Source of the DNA: Actinomadura viridilutea
GTDB lineage: Bacteria; Actinomycetota; Actinomycetes; Streptosporangiales; Streptosporangiaceae
Length of the DNA stretch: 64,000 nucleotides
Direction of reading: 5' to 3'
Assembly: GCA_003001795.1 (NCBI GenBank)
Contig: PVNI01000016.1
Coordinates: 62,001-126,000, forward strand
In this document: positions 1 to 8,432 of the stretch, piece after piece
How positions within the stretch are numbered: position 1 is the first letter of the stretch
How the letters are laid out: every line of letters starts with the position of its first letter
Program-made: the position numbers and the translations under genes
Notes under the pieces: model-generated
The model's input: only the letters and a program-made list of their open reading frames with translations
Databases searched by the model: none
What the model was told of the DNA's origin: nothing

Positions 1-294
1 GCCGTACTGCTGGCCGAATTCGCGCACCTTGACGGACGCGGCGGTCAGGGATTCGGAGTAGCCGGTCGGGTTCGCCCAAGCCCACAGCCACGACTGCGGG
101 CCGGGGGCCGCGCTACCGAGCAGGTGGACGCGGGTGCACCTGAGATTGCGGCTGCCGGTGAACTCGAAGAGTCCTTCCCGCAGGTCCATGTGCCAGTTGT
201 GCCGGCCGACGACCTCCTCCAAGCGCAGCTGGTGTTCCAGGGACAGTAGCGCCGCGTCATCGAGGACGTTGGCCAGCGTGAGCGTTCCGGACAT
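1..294 (-). CDS. DUF6882 family protein, N-terminal part, runs off left edge
   Basis: Ninety-eight codons run from an ATG at 294 to the window edge without a stop. The translation begins MSGTLTLANVLDD and contains WHMDL, SWLWAWANPTGYSESLT and FGQQYG, the tryptophan-rich pattern of the actinobacterial DUF6882 family, whose activity is unknown. The gene is divergent from the Imm49 gene at 505, with 210 bases between the starts. Broken relatives of this gene lie at about 1745-1985 and 6380-6600, both on the minus strand and both just downstream of eccC-like sequence. The family call rests on remembered motifs; any immunity or secretion role is inferred from the company it keeps. Confidence 0.7.
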   Translation of the reverse strand, partial: MSGTLTLANVLDDAALLSLEHQLRLEEVVGRHNWHMDLREGLFEFTGSRNLRCTRVHLLGSAAPGPQSWLWAWANPTGYSESLTAASVKVREFGQQYG

Positions 295-504
295 GGGCGG
301 AAGGCTAGGGCAATCCCACTGCTGCGGCGATCCGAATCACCAACCTCGATAGATCCTTCGTGAGTGCGCCATACCCGGCGGTGCGGGCAGGAGCCGCCGG
401 GCGTAGCCGGTCACGGCGACTTGTGCAGGCGTGTGGAGTGAAACCGTCGAAGCGGCGGCACGCGTCACAACCGCGGATCTTGAGTTGAGAACGGGAGCAC
501 ACAC

Positions 505-1278
505 ATGCGGATTGCGCGTCACGAGGTCAGCGAGGAGCGCCTGCGTGCCGCCACCGAGAACTTCGCCGAGCGGATCGCCGACCTCGTCGACATGCAGCAG
601 AACGTCGAGTTCGACCACGCCTTCGGCTGGGAGATGGTCGGCATGGACCTGCTCGACTACGCCGGCGCGCGGTCGGTGGCGGATCCGGCGATCGATGACG
701 ACACGTGGAAGGCGCTGCTGTCGGCGGCCGAGGCGAATCTGGGGGCGGTGTACCTGGCCGGGGCTCCCAAGGGCGCGCCCGCGTCGGTCACGATCACTTA
801 CACGGGCACCGGGGTGTCCTACAACGGCGTGCCCGCCGACGCTGGGACGCTGCACGTCTCGGACTGGCTCAAGGCGCTCTACCTGTGGATCATCATCGGA
901 CGGCAGGACCACAAGCGCGGAGCGTTCCTGTTCATCGGCAATCGCCTCCCCGAAGACGCAGGGTTCGCGCACGCCCTCGCCGACTACGTGTTCGGTGAAC
1001 GTGCCCTTGTGGCCAAGTACCTGGAGGACGCGGCCGGCGACGCGGCGTCCGCGCTGCGTGCCCTCACCGACGGCGCCCAGGACGCATTCTGGGACGCGAT
1101 CGCAGGCATGCTGACCGCCTACCGTTCCGCTCTCAGTGACGATCCCCGTCCGCGCACGCTGCTGCCCCTGGAACCGCTCGCGCTGACCACGCTGGCCGTC
1201 CGCGGCGCGGGCTGGGAGCAGCGCATCGAGTCCGACTACCTGCCGGTCCGGCTCACCTCGGGAAAGGCCGCGCAGTAG
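505..1278 (+). CDS. Imm49 family immunity protein
   Basis: The 257-residue product begins MRIARHEVSEERLRAATENF and has the mid-protein pattern DWLKALYLWIIIGRQ followed by an LPED-type helix. This matches the Imm49 family, immunity proteins found with polymorphic toxin systems of actinobacteria. They are thought to neutralise a cognate toxin in the producer's cytoplasm. No signal peptide or membrane segment is visible, which fits a cytosolic protein. The ATG at 505 is preceded by GGAG at 494-497. No toxin gene is next to it: the following kilobase holds only gene relics and then eccC, the type VII secretion motor. It may therefore be an orphan immunity gene, a common state for this family. Confidence 0.75.
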   Translation: MRIARHEVSEERLRAATENFAERIADLVDMQQNVEFDHAFGWEMVGMDLLDYAGARSVADPAIDDDTWKALLSAAEANLGAVYLAGAPKGAPASVTITYTGTGVSYNGVPADAGTLHVSDWLKALYLWIIIGRQDHKRGAFLFIGNRLPEDAGFAHALADYVFGERALVAKYLEDAAGDAASALRALTDGAQDAFWDAIAGMLTAYRSALSDDPRPRTLLPLEPLALTTLAVRGAGWEQRIESDYLPVRLTSGKAAQ

Positions 1279-1285
1279 CGGGCTC

Positions 1286-1560
1286 GCTAGGGCCGTTGAG
1301 GAACGGGCGCTCGCCGGGGACGTCGGTGAATGAGACGATCTCGCTCAGACCGGCGGTGGTGAAGCCGTGGGCGAGGGCGTTGCGGGCGGCCTCGACCCGC
1401 GTAGCCGCGGCTCCAGTGCGGCGGGCCGGCCGCCCGCCGCCGATCTCGACGGCGGAGGTGAATAGGCGTGGAAGTCGGCCGTCCACAGGCCGGTGAAGCC
1501 GAGGAACGCGCCGGTGGCGATGTGCTCGGAGTCGAGCGGCTGCCGTTGGTCAGCGTCGGC
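1286..1560 (-). pseudogene. Relic of a GNAT acetyltransferase gene
   Basis: Read on the minus strand, two frames together give a RimJ/RimL-like GNAT core. One frame has ATGAFLGFTGLWTADFHAY (about 1525-1470). The next has FTSAVEIGGG followed by ARNALAHGFTTAGLSEIVSF (about 1455-1320), the acetyl-CoA-binding helix and strand of that family. A frameshift near 1455 separates them and neither end is complete. In intact members the segments join as FxPAVEIGWRLxRxxWGxGYATEAA, and the middle of that is scrambled here. I call it a decayed gene between the Imm49 gene and the eccC relic. Confidence 0.6.
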
Positions 1561-1561
1561 C

Positions 1562-1735
1562 TCGATGGGCTGGTCTCCGACCCGCTGTGCGGCATCCACG
1601 TCGTCGCAGGGGTGCTGCGCTGAACGACGTGCGCGTCGAACTCCGGGCAGCGCGTGGAGCTGCGGGTGAACGACCTGGTCGGCCGCGAGCTCGCCTCAAC
1701 GATCTGCCGGGCAAGTGCTCGAGGAGGAACTGCGG
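1562..1735 (+). pseudogene. Fragment of an eccC paralogue
   Basis: The DNA here closely follows the intact eccC around 5085-5260. Shared stretches include CTGGTCTCCGACC, GCATCCACGTCGTCGC, TGCTGCGCTG, AACGACGTGCGC and CGGGCAGCGCGTGGAGCTGC. Relative to eccC it carries a one-base loss that turns LRWNDV into a stop, an internal deletion of about ten bases and a deletion in the D-E-L-V-S-D region. No open frame survives. It corresponds to the end of the second ATPase domain, so an eccC copy once lay here and nearly all of it is gone. It sits directly before a DUF6882 relic, the order also seen around the intact eccC. Confidence 0.75.
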
Positions 1736-1744
1736 CGTGAGCGC

Positions 1745-1985
1745 GGGGGGCGATGTCGGACGTGGGAGCTGCTCCAATCACCCGACAAGACAGGCTCGTC
1801 CGTGGGGTCGGGCGGAGGCGCGTGAACGGGACCTCCGCGGACGCCGCGTTCGTCATGTCGGGCTGCTGCCCGAAGCCGCGCTTCTTCTTAGATGTCAGAG
1901 ACTCGGCGTAGCTGATCGGGTTCGCCCTGGCTCACAGCCGCGAGTGCGAGCCAGGGCTTGCCAAGTGTTCCGAGCGCCTTGTCGG
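1745..1985 (-). pseudogene. Relic of a DUF6882 gene, copy 2
   Basis: On the minus strand the frame reads ANPISYAESLTSKKKRGFGQQ and then PDMTNAASAEVPFTRL. It aligns with ANPTGYSESLTAASVKVREFGQQYG of the gene at the left edge. Upstream DNA in the same orientation also follows that gene (CTCGG, CGGCTGTG, GGGCGAACCCGA). The tryptophans are lost and the frame breaks on both sides. It shares the GGAGGnCCCGTTCAC stretch with the third copy at 6380-6600. Confidence 0.7.
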
Positions 1986-2201
1986 TGCCGCTGCCGTGAG
2001 GACGCATCCCTCCTTTGTGGGACGGGCACTCCTGGCCGACCCAGGACAGCGTTCCAGCCGCACGAGATGGCGGGTCTGCCGGCCGCTGGCCGGGTCCGCT
2101 GCGGCCGGGGTCGCGGGGACGGTGCCCGGGGAGGGTGGGCGCAATACTCTCGTGCCGTGACAGCTCGAGTCTGATCGGGTCAAGGCTGGCGAGGAGGCAT
2201 C

Positions 2202-5200
2202 GTGACGGTCCGGATCGTCCATCGGCCCGCGCGGACCGTGCATCCGCTGCCGCCGCAGGAGACGAGGCAGGTGGAGGCGCCGCCGACGCTCCCCGAGGCG
2301 GGCGGACTGGGCGGGCAGGTGTTCGCGATCCTGCCGATCGTCGGGATGACGGCGTCGCTGACGGTGATGACCGTCCTGCGCAATCCGGCGTTCATCGCGC
2401 TCGGGGCCGTCATGCTCGTCGTCGCCGTGCTGGTGGGGGCGGCCTTGCTGCTGTCGCGGCGGGGACAGGTGTCGCGGCAGCGGCGCAGCCAGCGGGAACG
2501 GTACCTGGAGTACTTGGAGGAGCTGCGCGACGAGCTGGGCCGGGCGGAGCGCGAGGCGCGGACGCGCGCGCGGCTGCTGGATCCGCCGCCTGAGGCGTTG
2601 TACGACATCGTCCGGGATCCGGCGCGGCTGTGGGAGCGGCGCCGGCGGGATCCGGACTTCCTGCGGGTGCGCGTGGGCACCGGGACGATGCCGGGCCCGA
2701 AGCTGGAGCTGGGCGAGCGCGGCACGGCGCTGGCGCCGAGCGATCCGTTCATGCTGGCCGAGGCGCGGGGGGCGATCCGGCGGTTCAGCTCTGCCCCGGA
2801 CATGCCGCTGACGGTGCCGCTCGACATGGCGGGCAACGTCAGCGTCATCGGGCGCAGGGAGGACGTGCTGGCGGTGATGCGGGCGCTGCTGGCCCAGCTC
2901 GCCGCCTTCCACGCCCCGGAGGACGTCGCGATCGGCGTCGCCGCCGGCGAGGACCGGATCGGCGACTGGGACTGGGTGAAGTGGCTGCCGCACGTCCTCG
3001 ATCCGAACAGGAGGGACGGCGGGGCGCCGCTGCGTCTCGTCGCGTCGAGTCCGGGCAGGTTGAGCGCGCTGCTGGCGGACGAGCTCAAAGAGCGGACCGA
3101 CTTCGCCACCGAGGTGCGGCGCGGGCTCGGGAAGCGGGACGCCTACCGGCTGTTGCGGCGGCTGGTGGTGGTGCACGACCTGTACGGGGGCGTGGCCGCG
3201 GATCTGGTGCGTCCGGACGAGACGATCGGGCCGGCGGGGCTGGCGGCGACAGTGATCCATCTGGTGGCGGATCGCACCCAGGAGCCGGGGGACGTGGGCG
3301 TCCGCATCACCGTGGACGGCACGCGGGTGCGGGTGGAGGATCTGCGGGCGGCGACCCCGGTGGCCTTCGAAGGGACCTTGGACCAGGTGCCCGCCCCGAC
3401 GCTGCTGGGGCTGGCGCGGATGCTGGCGCCGTTGCGGCTGTCGCGGGAGTCGGTGGAGGAGTCCGCCGAGCAGGGCGGGACGCTCGACGTCACCCGGCTG
3501 CTGGGGGTGGACGAGCCCGAGCGGCTGGACCTGCGGAAGATGTGGGCGCCGCGCAGCGAGCGGGCGTTCCTGCGGGTGCCCATCGGCGTCGACGACGCGG
3601 GACAGCCGGTCGTCTTGGACCTCAAGGAGGCCGCGCAGCTCGGTATGGGGCCGCACGGCCTGTGCGTGGGCGCGACCGGGTCGGGCAAAAGCGAGCTGCT
3701 GCGCACGCTGGTGCTGTCGCTGGCGCTGTCGCATCCGCCCGACCAGGTGTCGATGGTGCTGGTGGACTACAAGGGCGGCGCGACGTTCGCCCCGTTCGAG
3801 AAGCTGCCGCACGTGGCGGGCGTCATCACCAACCTGGAGGACGACGCCGGGCTGATCGAACGCGCGTACGCCAGCCTGTCGGGCGAGGTGCAGCGCAGGC
3901 AGCAGGTGCTGCGGGACGCGGGCAACATCGCCAACATCGGCGACTACAACTACCAGCGCGTCCACCACCGGCCCGAGCTGCCGCCGCTGCCGCACCTGCT
4001 GGTCATCATCGACGAGTTCGGGGAGCTGCTCACCGCGCGTCCCGACTTCATCGAGCTGTTCCTGTCGATCGGGCGGATCGGGCGCAGCATCGGCGTGCAC
4101 CTGCTGCTGTCCAGTCAGCGCATCGAGGGCGGCAAGCTGCGCGGCCTGGACACGTACCTGTCGTACCGGATCGGGTTGCGCACGTTCTCTGAGGAGGAGT
4201 CCCGCACGGTCCTGGACACCCCGGACGCCTTCCACCTGCCCGCGCTGCCGGGCTTCGGCTACCTCAAGGTGGACACCAGCCTGTACCAGCGGTTCAAAGG
4301 CGGGTACGTGTCCGGACCGTACCGAGGGCCCGTGGTGGAGGAGCCCAAGGAGGCGGGGCCGGCGCCCGTGCGTCCCTACACCGCCTACAACACGGCCGTC
4401 GATCAACGGGTGGACGTCGTCGAGGAGGAGGGGCGGCTGCCGGAGCGGACGGCCGGGCCCACGCTGCTCGACGTGCTGGTCGAGCAGCTCACCGGCGAAC
4501 GCGTCCAGACGATCTGGCTGCCGCCGCTGCCCGCCGCCCTCACGCTGGACGCCGTCGTCGGACGGGTGGGCGTCACCGGCGAGGGCATGCGGGCGTCCGC
4601 GCAGGTGGCGCCGCTGCGGGTCCCCATCGGGGTGCTGGACGATCCGCGCCGGCAGTGGCAGGGACGCTGGGACCTCGACCTGACGGCGGCGGGCGGCCAC
4701 ATCGCGATCATCGGTGGGCCGCAGACGGGGAAGACGACGCTGCTGCGCACGCTGGTGCTGTCGCTGGCGCTCACCCACTCCCCCGCCCAGGTGTCGGTGT
4801 ACGGGGTCGACCTGGTGGGCGGCGGGCTGCAGGCGCTGGCGGGGCTGCCGAACGTGGGCGGCGTCGCCGGGCGCGCCGACCGGGAGCGGATCCGTCGCAC
4901 CGTCGAGGAGGTGCGCGGGATGCTCGACCACCGCCAGGAGGTCTTCCGGCTGCACGGCATCGACTCGGTGGCCGGGCTGCGGCGGCTGCACGCGGAGGGG
5001 AAGGTGCCGGAGCTGCCGTGCGCGGACGTGCTGCTGGTCATCGACGGGTTCGGTGCGCTGCGGGACGACTTCGAGGAGATCGACGAGCTGGTCTCCGACC
5101 TGCTGCAGCGCGGCAGCGGGTACGGCATCCACGTCGTCGCCGGGATGCTGCGCTGGAACGACGTGCGCATCGCCATGCAGTCGAACTTCGGGCAGCGCGT

Positions 5201-6332
5201 GGAGCTGCGGCTGAACGACCCGACGGACTCGGCCGTCGACCGCAAGCTCGCCGAGACGATCTCCGCGGACCTGCCCGGGCGGGCGCTCACCGACGCCAAG
5301 CTGTTCGGGCACGTCGCGCTGCCCCGATTCGACGGCGTGCCCGACACCGAGGACCTCGGCGGGGTCGTGGAGGCCGCGGCGCGGGCGATCCGCGCGTCCT
5401 GGACCGGCCCCACCGCGCCGCCGGTGCGGGTCCTGCCCCACCGGCTGCCGGCCGCGGCGCTGCCCGGTCCCGGCCGGATGCCGGACGCGGTGCCGATCGG
5501 GGTGGACGAGCGCGCGCTGGAGCCGGTCGCGCTCGATCTGTTCGACCAGGACCAGAACCTGCTGGTGCTCGGGGACGGGGGATGCGGCAAGACGAACCTG
5601 CTGCGGCTGGTCGCCGAGGGGCTGGTCGCCCGGTATTCGCCGGAGGAGGTCGTGTTCGCGGTCATGGATCCGCGGCGCGGCCTGCGCGAGGTGATCCCCG
5701 AGCCGTACGTGGGCGGGTACGCGGGGAGCGCGCGGCTGGCCGCGGGACTGGCCGCGGGCGTCGCGAAGGAGCTCGAGTCGCGGATGCCCGACTCGCCGGA
5801 GGATCGGTGGAGCGGCGGGCCGCGCGTGGTGGTGCTGGTCGACGACTATGACCTGCTCGCCACAGCCGGGCAGCAGCCGCTCGAGGCGTTCCTGCCGTTC
5901 GTGCCCAGCGGACGCGACATCGGGCTGCACCTCGTAATGTCGCGGCGGGTGGCCGGGGCGGCACGTGGGTTGTACGACCCGTTGCTGCTGGCGGTCCGCG
6001 AGACGGGTGCGGCGACGGTGCTGATGTCGGGCGACCGGTCCGAGGGGCAGCTGTTCCCGGGGCTCTATCCGTCTCAGCAGCCGCCGGGGCGAGGGCACTG
6101 GATCAGGCGGGGAGCCTCGCCGCAGCTGATTCAGACCGCCATCGTGGAGGGGGAGCCCGGTGGGGTGAGTGCCGCCCGGGTGGTTGAGCGCGGGCGCGAT
6201 GCGGCCCCGGTGCGGGATGGGGGCGCCGCGGCGCCTTCTCCGCGGCCCATCGGGGGGAGGTCGGCGACCGTGGAGATACCACGTCCCGTGAGGCCCGCTG
6301 AGCAGCCCACACCAGAGCGCGAGCGCGGGTGA
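2202..6332 (+). CDS. eccC: Type VII secretion ATPase EccC, EccCa-EccCb fusion
   Basis: This 1376-residue FtsK/SpoIIIE-type motor drives export of WXG100-class substrates through the ESX membrane complex. Two membrane segments lie at about residues 38-60 and 65-87. Three ATPase domains follow. Domain 1 has GATGSGKS at 490-497 and VIIDEFGE near 603. Domain 2 has GGPQTGKTT from 838 and a weaker Walker B (VIDGFG). Domain 3 has GDGGCGKT at about 1124-1131 and VLVDDYD near 1213. This is the usual fused actinobacterial length. The GTG start at 2202 follows GAGGAGG. No eccB, eccD, eccE, mycosin or WXG100 gene lies in the window, so the motor is orphaned here or acts with a core encoded elsewhere. The C-terminal tail is Pro/Arg-rich. 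Confidence 0.95.
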   Translation: MTVRIVHRPARTVHPLPPQETRQVEAPPTLPEAGGLGGQVFAILPIVGMTASLTVMTVLRNPAFIALGAVMLVVAVLVGAALLLSRRGQVSRQRRSQRERYLEYLEELRDELGRAEREARTRARLLDPPPEALYDIVRDPARLWERRRRDPDFLRVRVGTGTMPGPKLELGERGTALAPSDPFMLAEARGAIRRFSSAPDMPLTVPLDMAGNVSVIGRREDVLAVMRALLAQLAAFHAPEDVAIGVAAGEDRIGDWDWVKWLPHVLDPNRRDGGAPLRLVASSPGRLSALLADELKERTDFATEVRRGLGKRDAYRLLRRLVVVHDLYGGVAADLVRPDETIGPAGLAATVIHLVADRTQEPGDVGVRITVDGTRVRVEDLRAATPVAFEGTLDQVPAPTLLGLARMLAPLRLSRESVEESAEQGGTLDVTRLLGVDEPERLDLRKMWAPRSERAFLRVPIGVDDAGQPVVLDLKEAAQLGMGPHGLCVGATGSGKSELLRTLVLSLALSHPPDQVSMVLVDYKGGATFAPFEKLPHVAGVITNLEDDAGLIERAYASLSGEVQRRQQVLRDAGNIANIGDYNYQRVHHRPELPPLPHLLVIIDEFGELLTARPDFIELFLSIGRIGRSIGVHLLLSSQRIEGGKLRGLDTYLSYRIGLRTFSEEESRTVLDTPDAFHLPALPGFGYLKVDTSLYQRFKGGYVSGPYRGPVVEEPKEAGPAPVRPYTAYNTAVDQRVDVVEEEGRLPERTAGPTLLDVLVEQLTGERVQTIWLPPLPAALTLDAVVGRVGVTGEGMRASAQVAPLRVPIGVLDDPRRQWQGRWDLDLTAAGGHIAIIGGPQTGKTTLLRTLVLSLALTHSPAQVSVYGVDLVGGGLQALAGLPNVGGVAGRADRERIRRTVEEVRGMLDHRQEVFRLHGIDSVAGLRRLHAEGKVPELPCADVLLVIDGFGALRDDFEEIDELVSDLLQRGSGYGIHVVAGMLRWNDVRIAMQSNFGQRVELRLNDPTDSAVDRKLAETISADLPGRALTDAKLFGHVALPRFDGVPDTEDLGGVVEAAARAIRASWTGPTAPPVRVLPHRLPAAALPGPGRMPDAVPIGVDERALEPVALDLFDQDQNLLVLGDGGCGKTNLLRLVAEGLVARYSPEEVVFAVMDPRRGLREVIPEPYVGGYAGSARLAAGLAAGVAKELESRMPDSPEDRWSGGPRVVVLVDDYDLLATAGQQPLEAFLPFVPSGRDIGLHLVMSRRVAGAARGLYDPLLLAVRETGAATVLMSGDRSEGQLFPGLYPSQQPPGRGHWIRRGASPQLIQTAIVEGEPGGVSAARVVERGRDAAPVRDGGAAAPSPRPIGGRSATVEIPRPVRPAEQPTPERERG

Positions 6333-6379
6333 CGCGGCCTGTCCGAGTTGGGGACGTCTGACGTGGGGTGCGAGGGAGG

Positions 6380-6600
6380 AGAGGCGCGCCTCGTCTGTTT
6401 CGGCCCTGGCTGCGGTTGAACGAAGAAACTCCTCCGAGGCGTCAGGCATGGAGCTGGCGGGGCAGCCGGGCAGCGTGGTGAACGGGCCCTCCACGGACGA
6501 TTCGTAATGCCGTATTGCTGTCCAAATCGCGCGCCTTCACGGACGTGGCGGTGAGGGACTCGGTGTAGCCGCTCAAGTCCCAGCGGAGCATGGCCTCCTG
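6380..6600 (-). pseudogene. Relic of a DUF6882 gene, copy 3
   Basis: Reverse-strand DNA from 6585 to 6505 matches the left-edge DUF6882 gene almost base for base (GGCTACnCCGAnTCCCT, CGTCCGTnAAGG, GCAnTACGGC). It encodes SGYTESLTATSVKARD before a frameshift. Farther on another frame reads EGPFTTLPGCPASSMPDASE, the kind of sequence expected in the second half of the family. No start codon or continuous frame remains. It occupies the gap between eccC and ychJ and is convergent with eccC, as copy 2 is with the eccC fragment. Confidence 0.7.
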
Positions 6601-6659
6601 GCGGTGATGTCGCATGGGGGAGGCGCGGCGTCGGCTTGGGGCGGCCGAGAATGGAGGGC

Positions 6660-7046
6660 ATGGGGAAACGGCGGTTGTGTCCGTGCGGCACCGGGGTGCC
6701 CTACGGGGAGTGCTGCGGACGGCTGCATCGGGGGGAGGCCAAGGCCGAGACGGCCGAGCAGCTCATGCGGTCGCGGTACAGCGCCTTCGCCGTAGGGGAC
6801 GTCGACTATCTGCTCGCCACCTGGCATCCCGCGACGCGGCCGTCGAGCCTGGACCTCGACCCCGGCCTGCGCTGGCAGCGGTTGGACATCGTGCGGGTCG
6901 CCGACGGCGGGCCGTCCGACCGCAGGGGCACGGTGGAGTTCCGCGCCCACTACGTGCAGGGACGGCACGCAGGCGAACTGCACGAGGTGAGCCGTTTCGT
7001 CCGGCAGGAGGACGCCTGGGTCTACGTCGAGGGCAAGGTGTTCTAG
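6660..7046 (+). CDS. YchJ-like (UPF0225) SEC-C motif protein
   Basis: The product has 128 residues. Its N-terminal SEC-C zinc motif (CPCGTGVPYGECCGRLHRGE) leads into the YchJ middle domain (LMRSRYSAFAVGDVDYLLATW, VEFRAHY, HEVSRFVR). The family is widespread, cytosolic and of unsettled biochemical role; the SEC-C motif binds zinc as in SecA. I chose the ATG at 6660 because homologues begin right before the cysteine motif. An ATG at 6651 and a TTG at 6636 are in frame, and GGAGGG at 6653-6658 is too close to serve 6660 well, so the start is uncertain. Its stop overlaps the stop of the convergent P450 gene by four bases. Confidence 0.85.
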   Translation: MGKRRLCPCGTGVPYGECCGRLHRGEAKAETAEQLMRSRYSAFAVGDVDYLLATWHPATRPSSLDLDPGLRWQRLDIVRVADGGPSDRRGTVEFRAHYVQGRHAGELHEVSRFVRQEDAWVYVEGKVF

Positions 7047-8221
7047 CGGCGTGCCGTGATGCGGGTGGGCAGGGACGCGAAGCCTCGGTCGTTGGAGGAG
7101 TGGACGCGCTTCATCGCGGCGGCGTCGATCTCGTAGTCGGCGATGACGTTCACGAGTTCCGTCAGGGCGATGCGCGCCTCCAGGCGGCCCAGGTTGGCGC
7201 CGAGGCAGTGGTGGCGGCCGCTGCCGAAGGCGAGCGACGCGCCGGTGTCGCGGTCGAGGTCGAAGCGGTCGGGGTCGGGGAACACCCGCGGGTCGCGGTT
7301 GGCGGACCCCACCAGCAGGAGGACGCGCCCGCCCGCCGGGATCGTCACGCCGTGCAGCTCGACGTCCTCGGTGGTGGTGCGGGCGAGGGCCTGCGTGGGC
7401 GGGTCCCAGCGCAGGGTCTCCTCGATCCAGTCCTCGACGCGTCCGGCGAAGGCGCGGGCGCGTTCGGCCGGGTGCTTCCAGGCGGCGTGCCAGGCGTTGC
7501 CGAGGAGCAGCATCGTGGTCTCGATGCCGGCGCCGACCAGCAGGATCAGCACTCCCACGATCTCCTCGGGGGTGAGCCGGTCGTCGCCCTCGGCGGCGTC
7601 CAGCAGCCCCGACAGCAGGTCGTCGCGGCGTTCGCGGGCGCGCTCCGCCGTCAGCTCGGTGTAGTACTGGACGAGCTCGCCGATCGCCTTCAGCGCCTCG
7701 GGGGGCAGGTCGGTGGCCTCCTCGTCCCGGTACATGATCGCCATGCCGAGCTCGCGGAGCCGGTCGCGGTCGGCCTCCGGGACGCCCACCAGCTCGGAGA
7801 TCACGTCGGTGGGGAGGCGGCCGGCGAACTCCATGAGGTCGAAGGCGTCGCCGTCCAGCAGCGGCGCCAGGTGGGCGCGGGCGATCTCCCGTATGCGCGG
7901 TTCGAGGGCCTGCACGCGCCGCTGGGTGAAGGCGCGGGAGACCAGGCCGCGCATGCGGGTGTGCTTGGGCGGGTCCATGGCGACGAACGAGAAGAACTTC
8001 TCCGCGTCCGGGCCCCAGAACGCGGGTTCGATGCGCAGGCCGTTGACGCTGGAGAACCGGGTGGAGTCGCGCAGCGCCGCGAGGATGTCGGCGTGTCGGG
8101 ACAGCGCCCAGAAGTCGTCCCGCTCGTTACGGTAGACCGGTGCCTCCTCGCGCAGGCGCGCGTAGACGGGGTACGGGTCCTCCTGAATGTCGAAGTCAAA
8201 CGGGCTGTAGTAGAGGTCCAT
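7043..8221 (-). CDS. Cytochrome P450
   Basis: This soluble bacterial class I P450 of 392 residues needs a ferredoxin and a reductase encoded elsewhere. The I-helix motif GAGIETT is at about 230-236, the K-helix ETLR at 268-271 and the haem loop FGSGRHHCLG has its cysteine ligand at 339. The I-helix has Glu-Thr after the glycine, the usual acid-alcohol pair for oxygen activation. I prefer the ATG at 8221, preceded by GGAGG ten bases away, over a TTG at 8254. The neighbours are ychJ and a methyltransferase and do not form a biosynthetic cluster, so the substrate cannot be guessed. The C-terminal stop overlaps that of ychJ. Confidence 0.93.
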   Translation of the reverse strand: MDLYYSPFDFDIQEDPYPVYARLREEAPVYRNERDDFWALSRHADILAALRDSTRFSSVNGLRIEPAFWGPDAEKFFSFVAMDPPKHTRMRGLVSRAFTQRRVQALEPRIREIARAHLAPLLDGDAFDLMEFAGRLPTDVISELVGVPEADRDRLRELGMAIMYRDEEATDLPPEALKAIGELVQYYTELTAERARERRDDLLSGLLDAAEGDDRLTPEEIVGVLILLVGAGIETTMLLLGNAWHAAWKHPAERARAFAGRVEDWIEETLRWDPPTQALARTTTEDVELHGVTIPAGGRVLLLVGSANRDPRVFPDPDRFDLDRDTGASLAFGSGRHHCLGANLGRLEARIALTELVNVIADYEIDAAAMKRVHSSNDRGFASLPTRITARR

Positions 8222-8353
8222 CGCCTTCGCGTCCTCCAGGTCGACACCGCGCAACCGATGTGATCATGTCTGGATTTGTCCTGACACGCCACCCATCTCG
8301 TCTATAAGTTTCATGTTCTGAATAAGTCGGGCACATTGGGAGTGGTCGGCGCC

Positions 8354-8386
8354 GAGGCAGAACCGAGACAGAACCGAGACAGAAGG
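8354..8386 (+). repeat. Three 11-bp direct repeats upstream of the methyltransferase gene
   Basis: GAGGCAGAACC, GAGACAGAACC and GAGACAGAAGG follow each other without gaps, 47 bases before the GTG at 8433. One-turn spacing is the arrangement bound by SARP-type activators, which read heptamers repeated every 11 bp. The regulator link is inference. Confidence 0.5.
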
Positions 8387-8432
8387 GACGCCGCCCCCTG
8401 ACGGCACGGACGGGGCGTGAAGCGAGGTCAGC

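Noticed and set aside
1932..6494. A 1520-codon open frame on the minus strand across eccC
   Set aside because: Its translation is Arg/His/Pro/Gln-rich low complexity, a mirror of a GC-rich coding strand. The plus strand has clear FtsK motifs.
1..7046. A complete ESX/type VII secretion locus
   Set aside because: Only eccC is present. No WXG100, eccB, eccD, eccE or mycosin sequence was found in either strand of the window.
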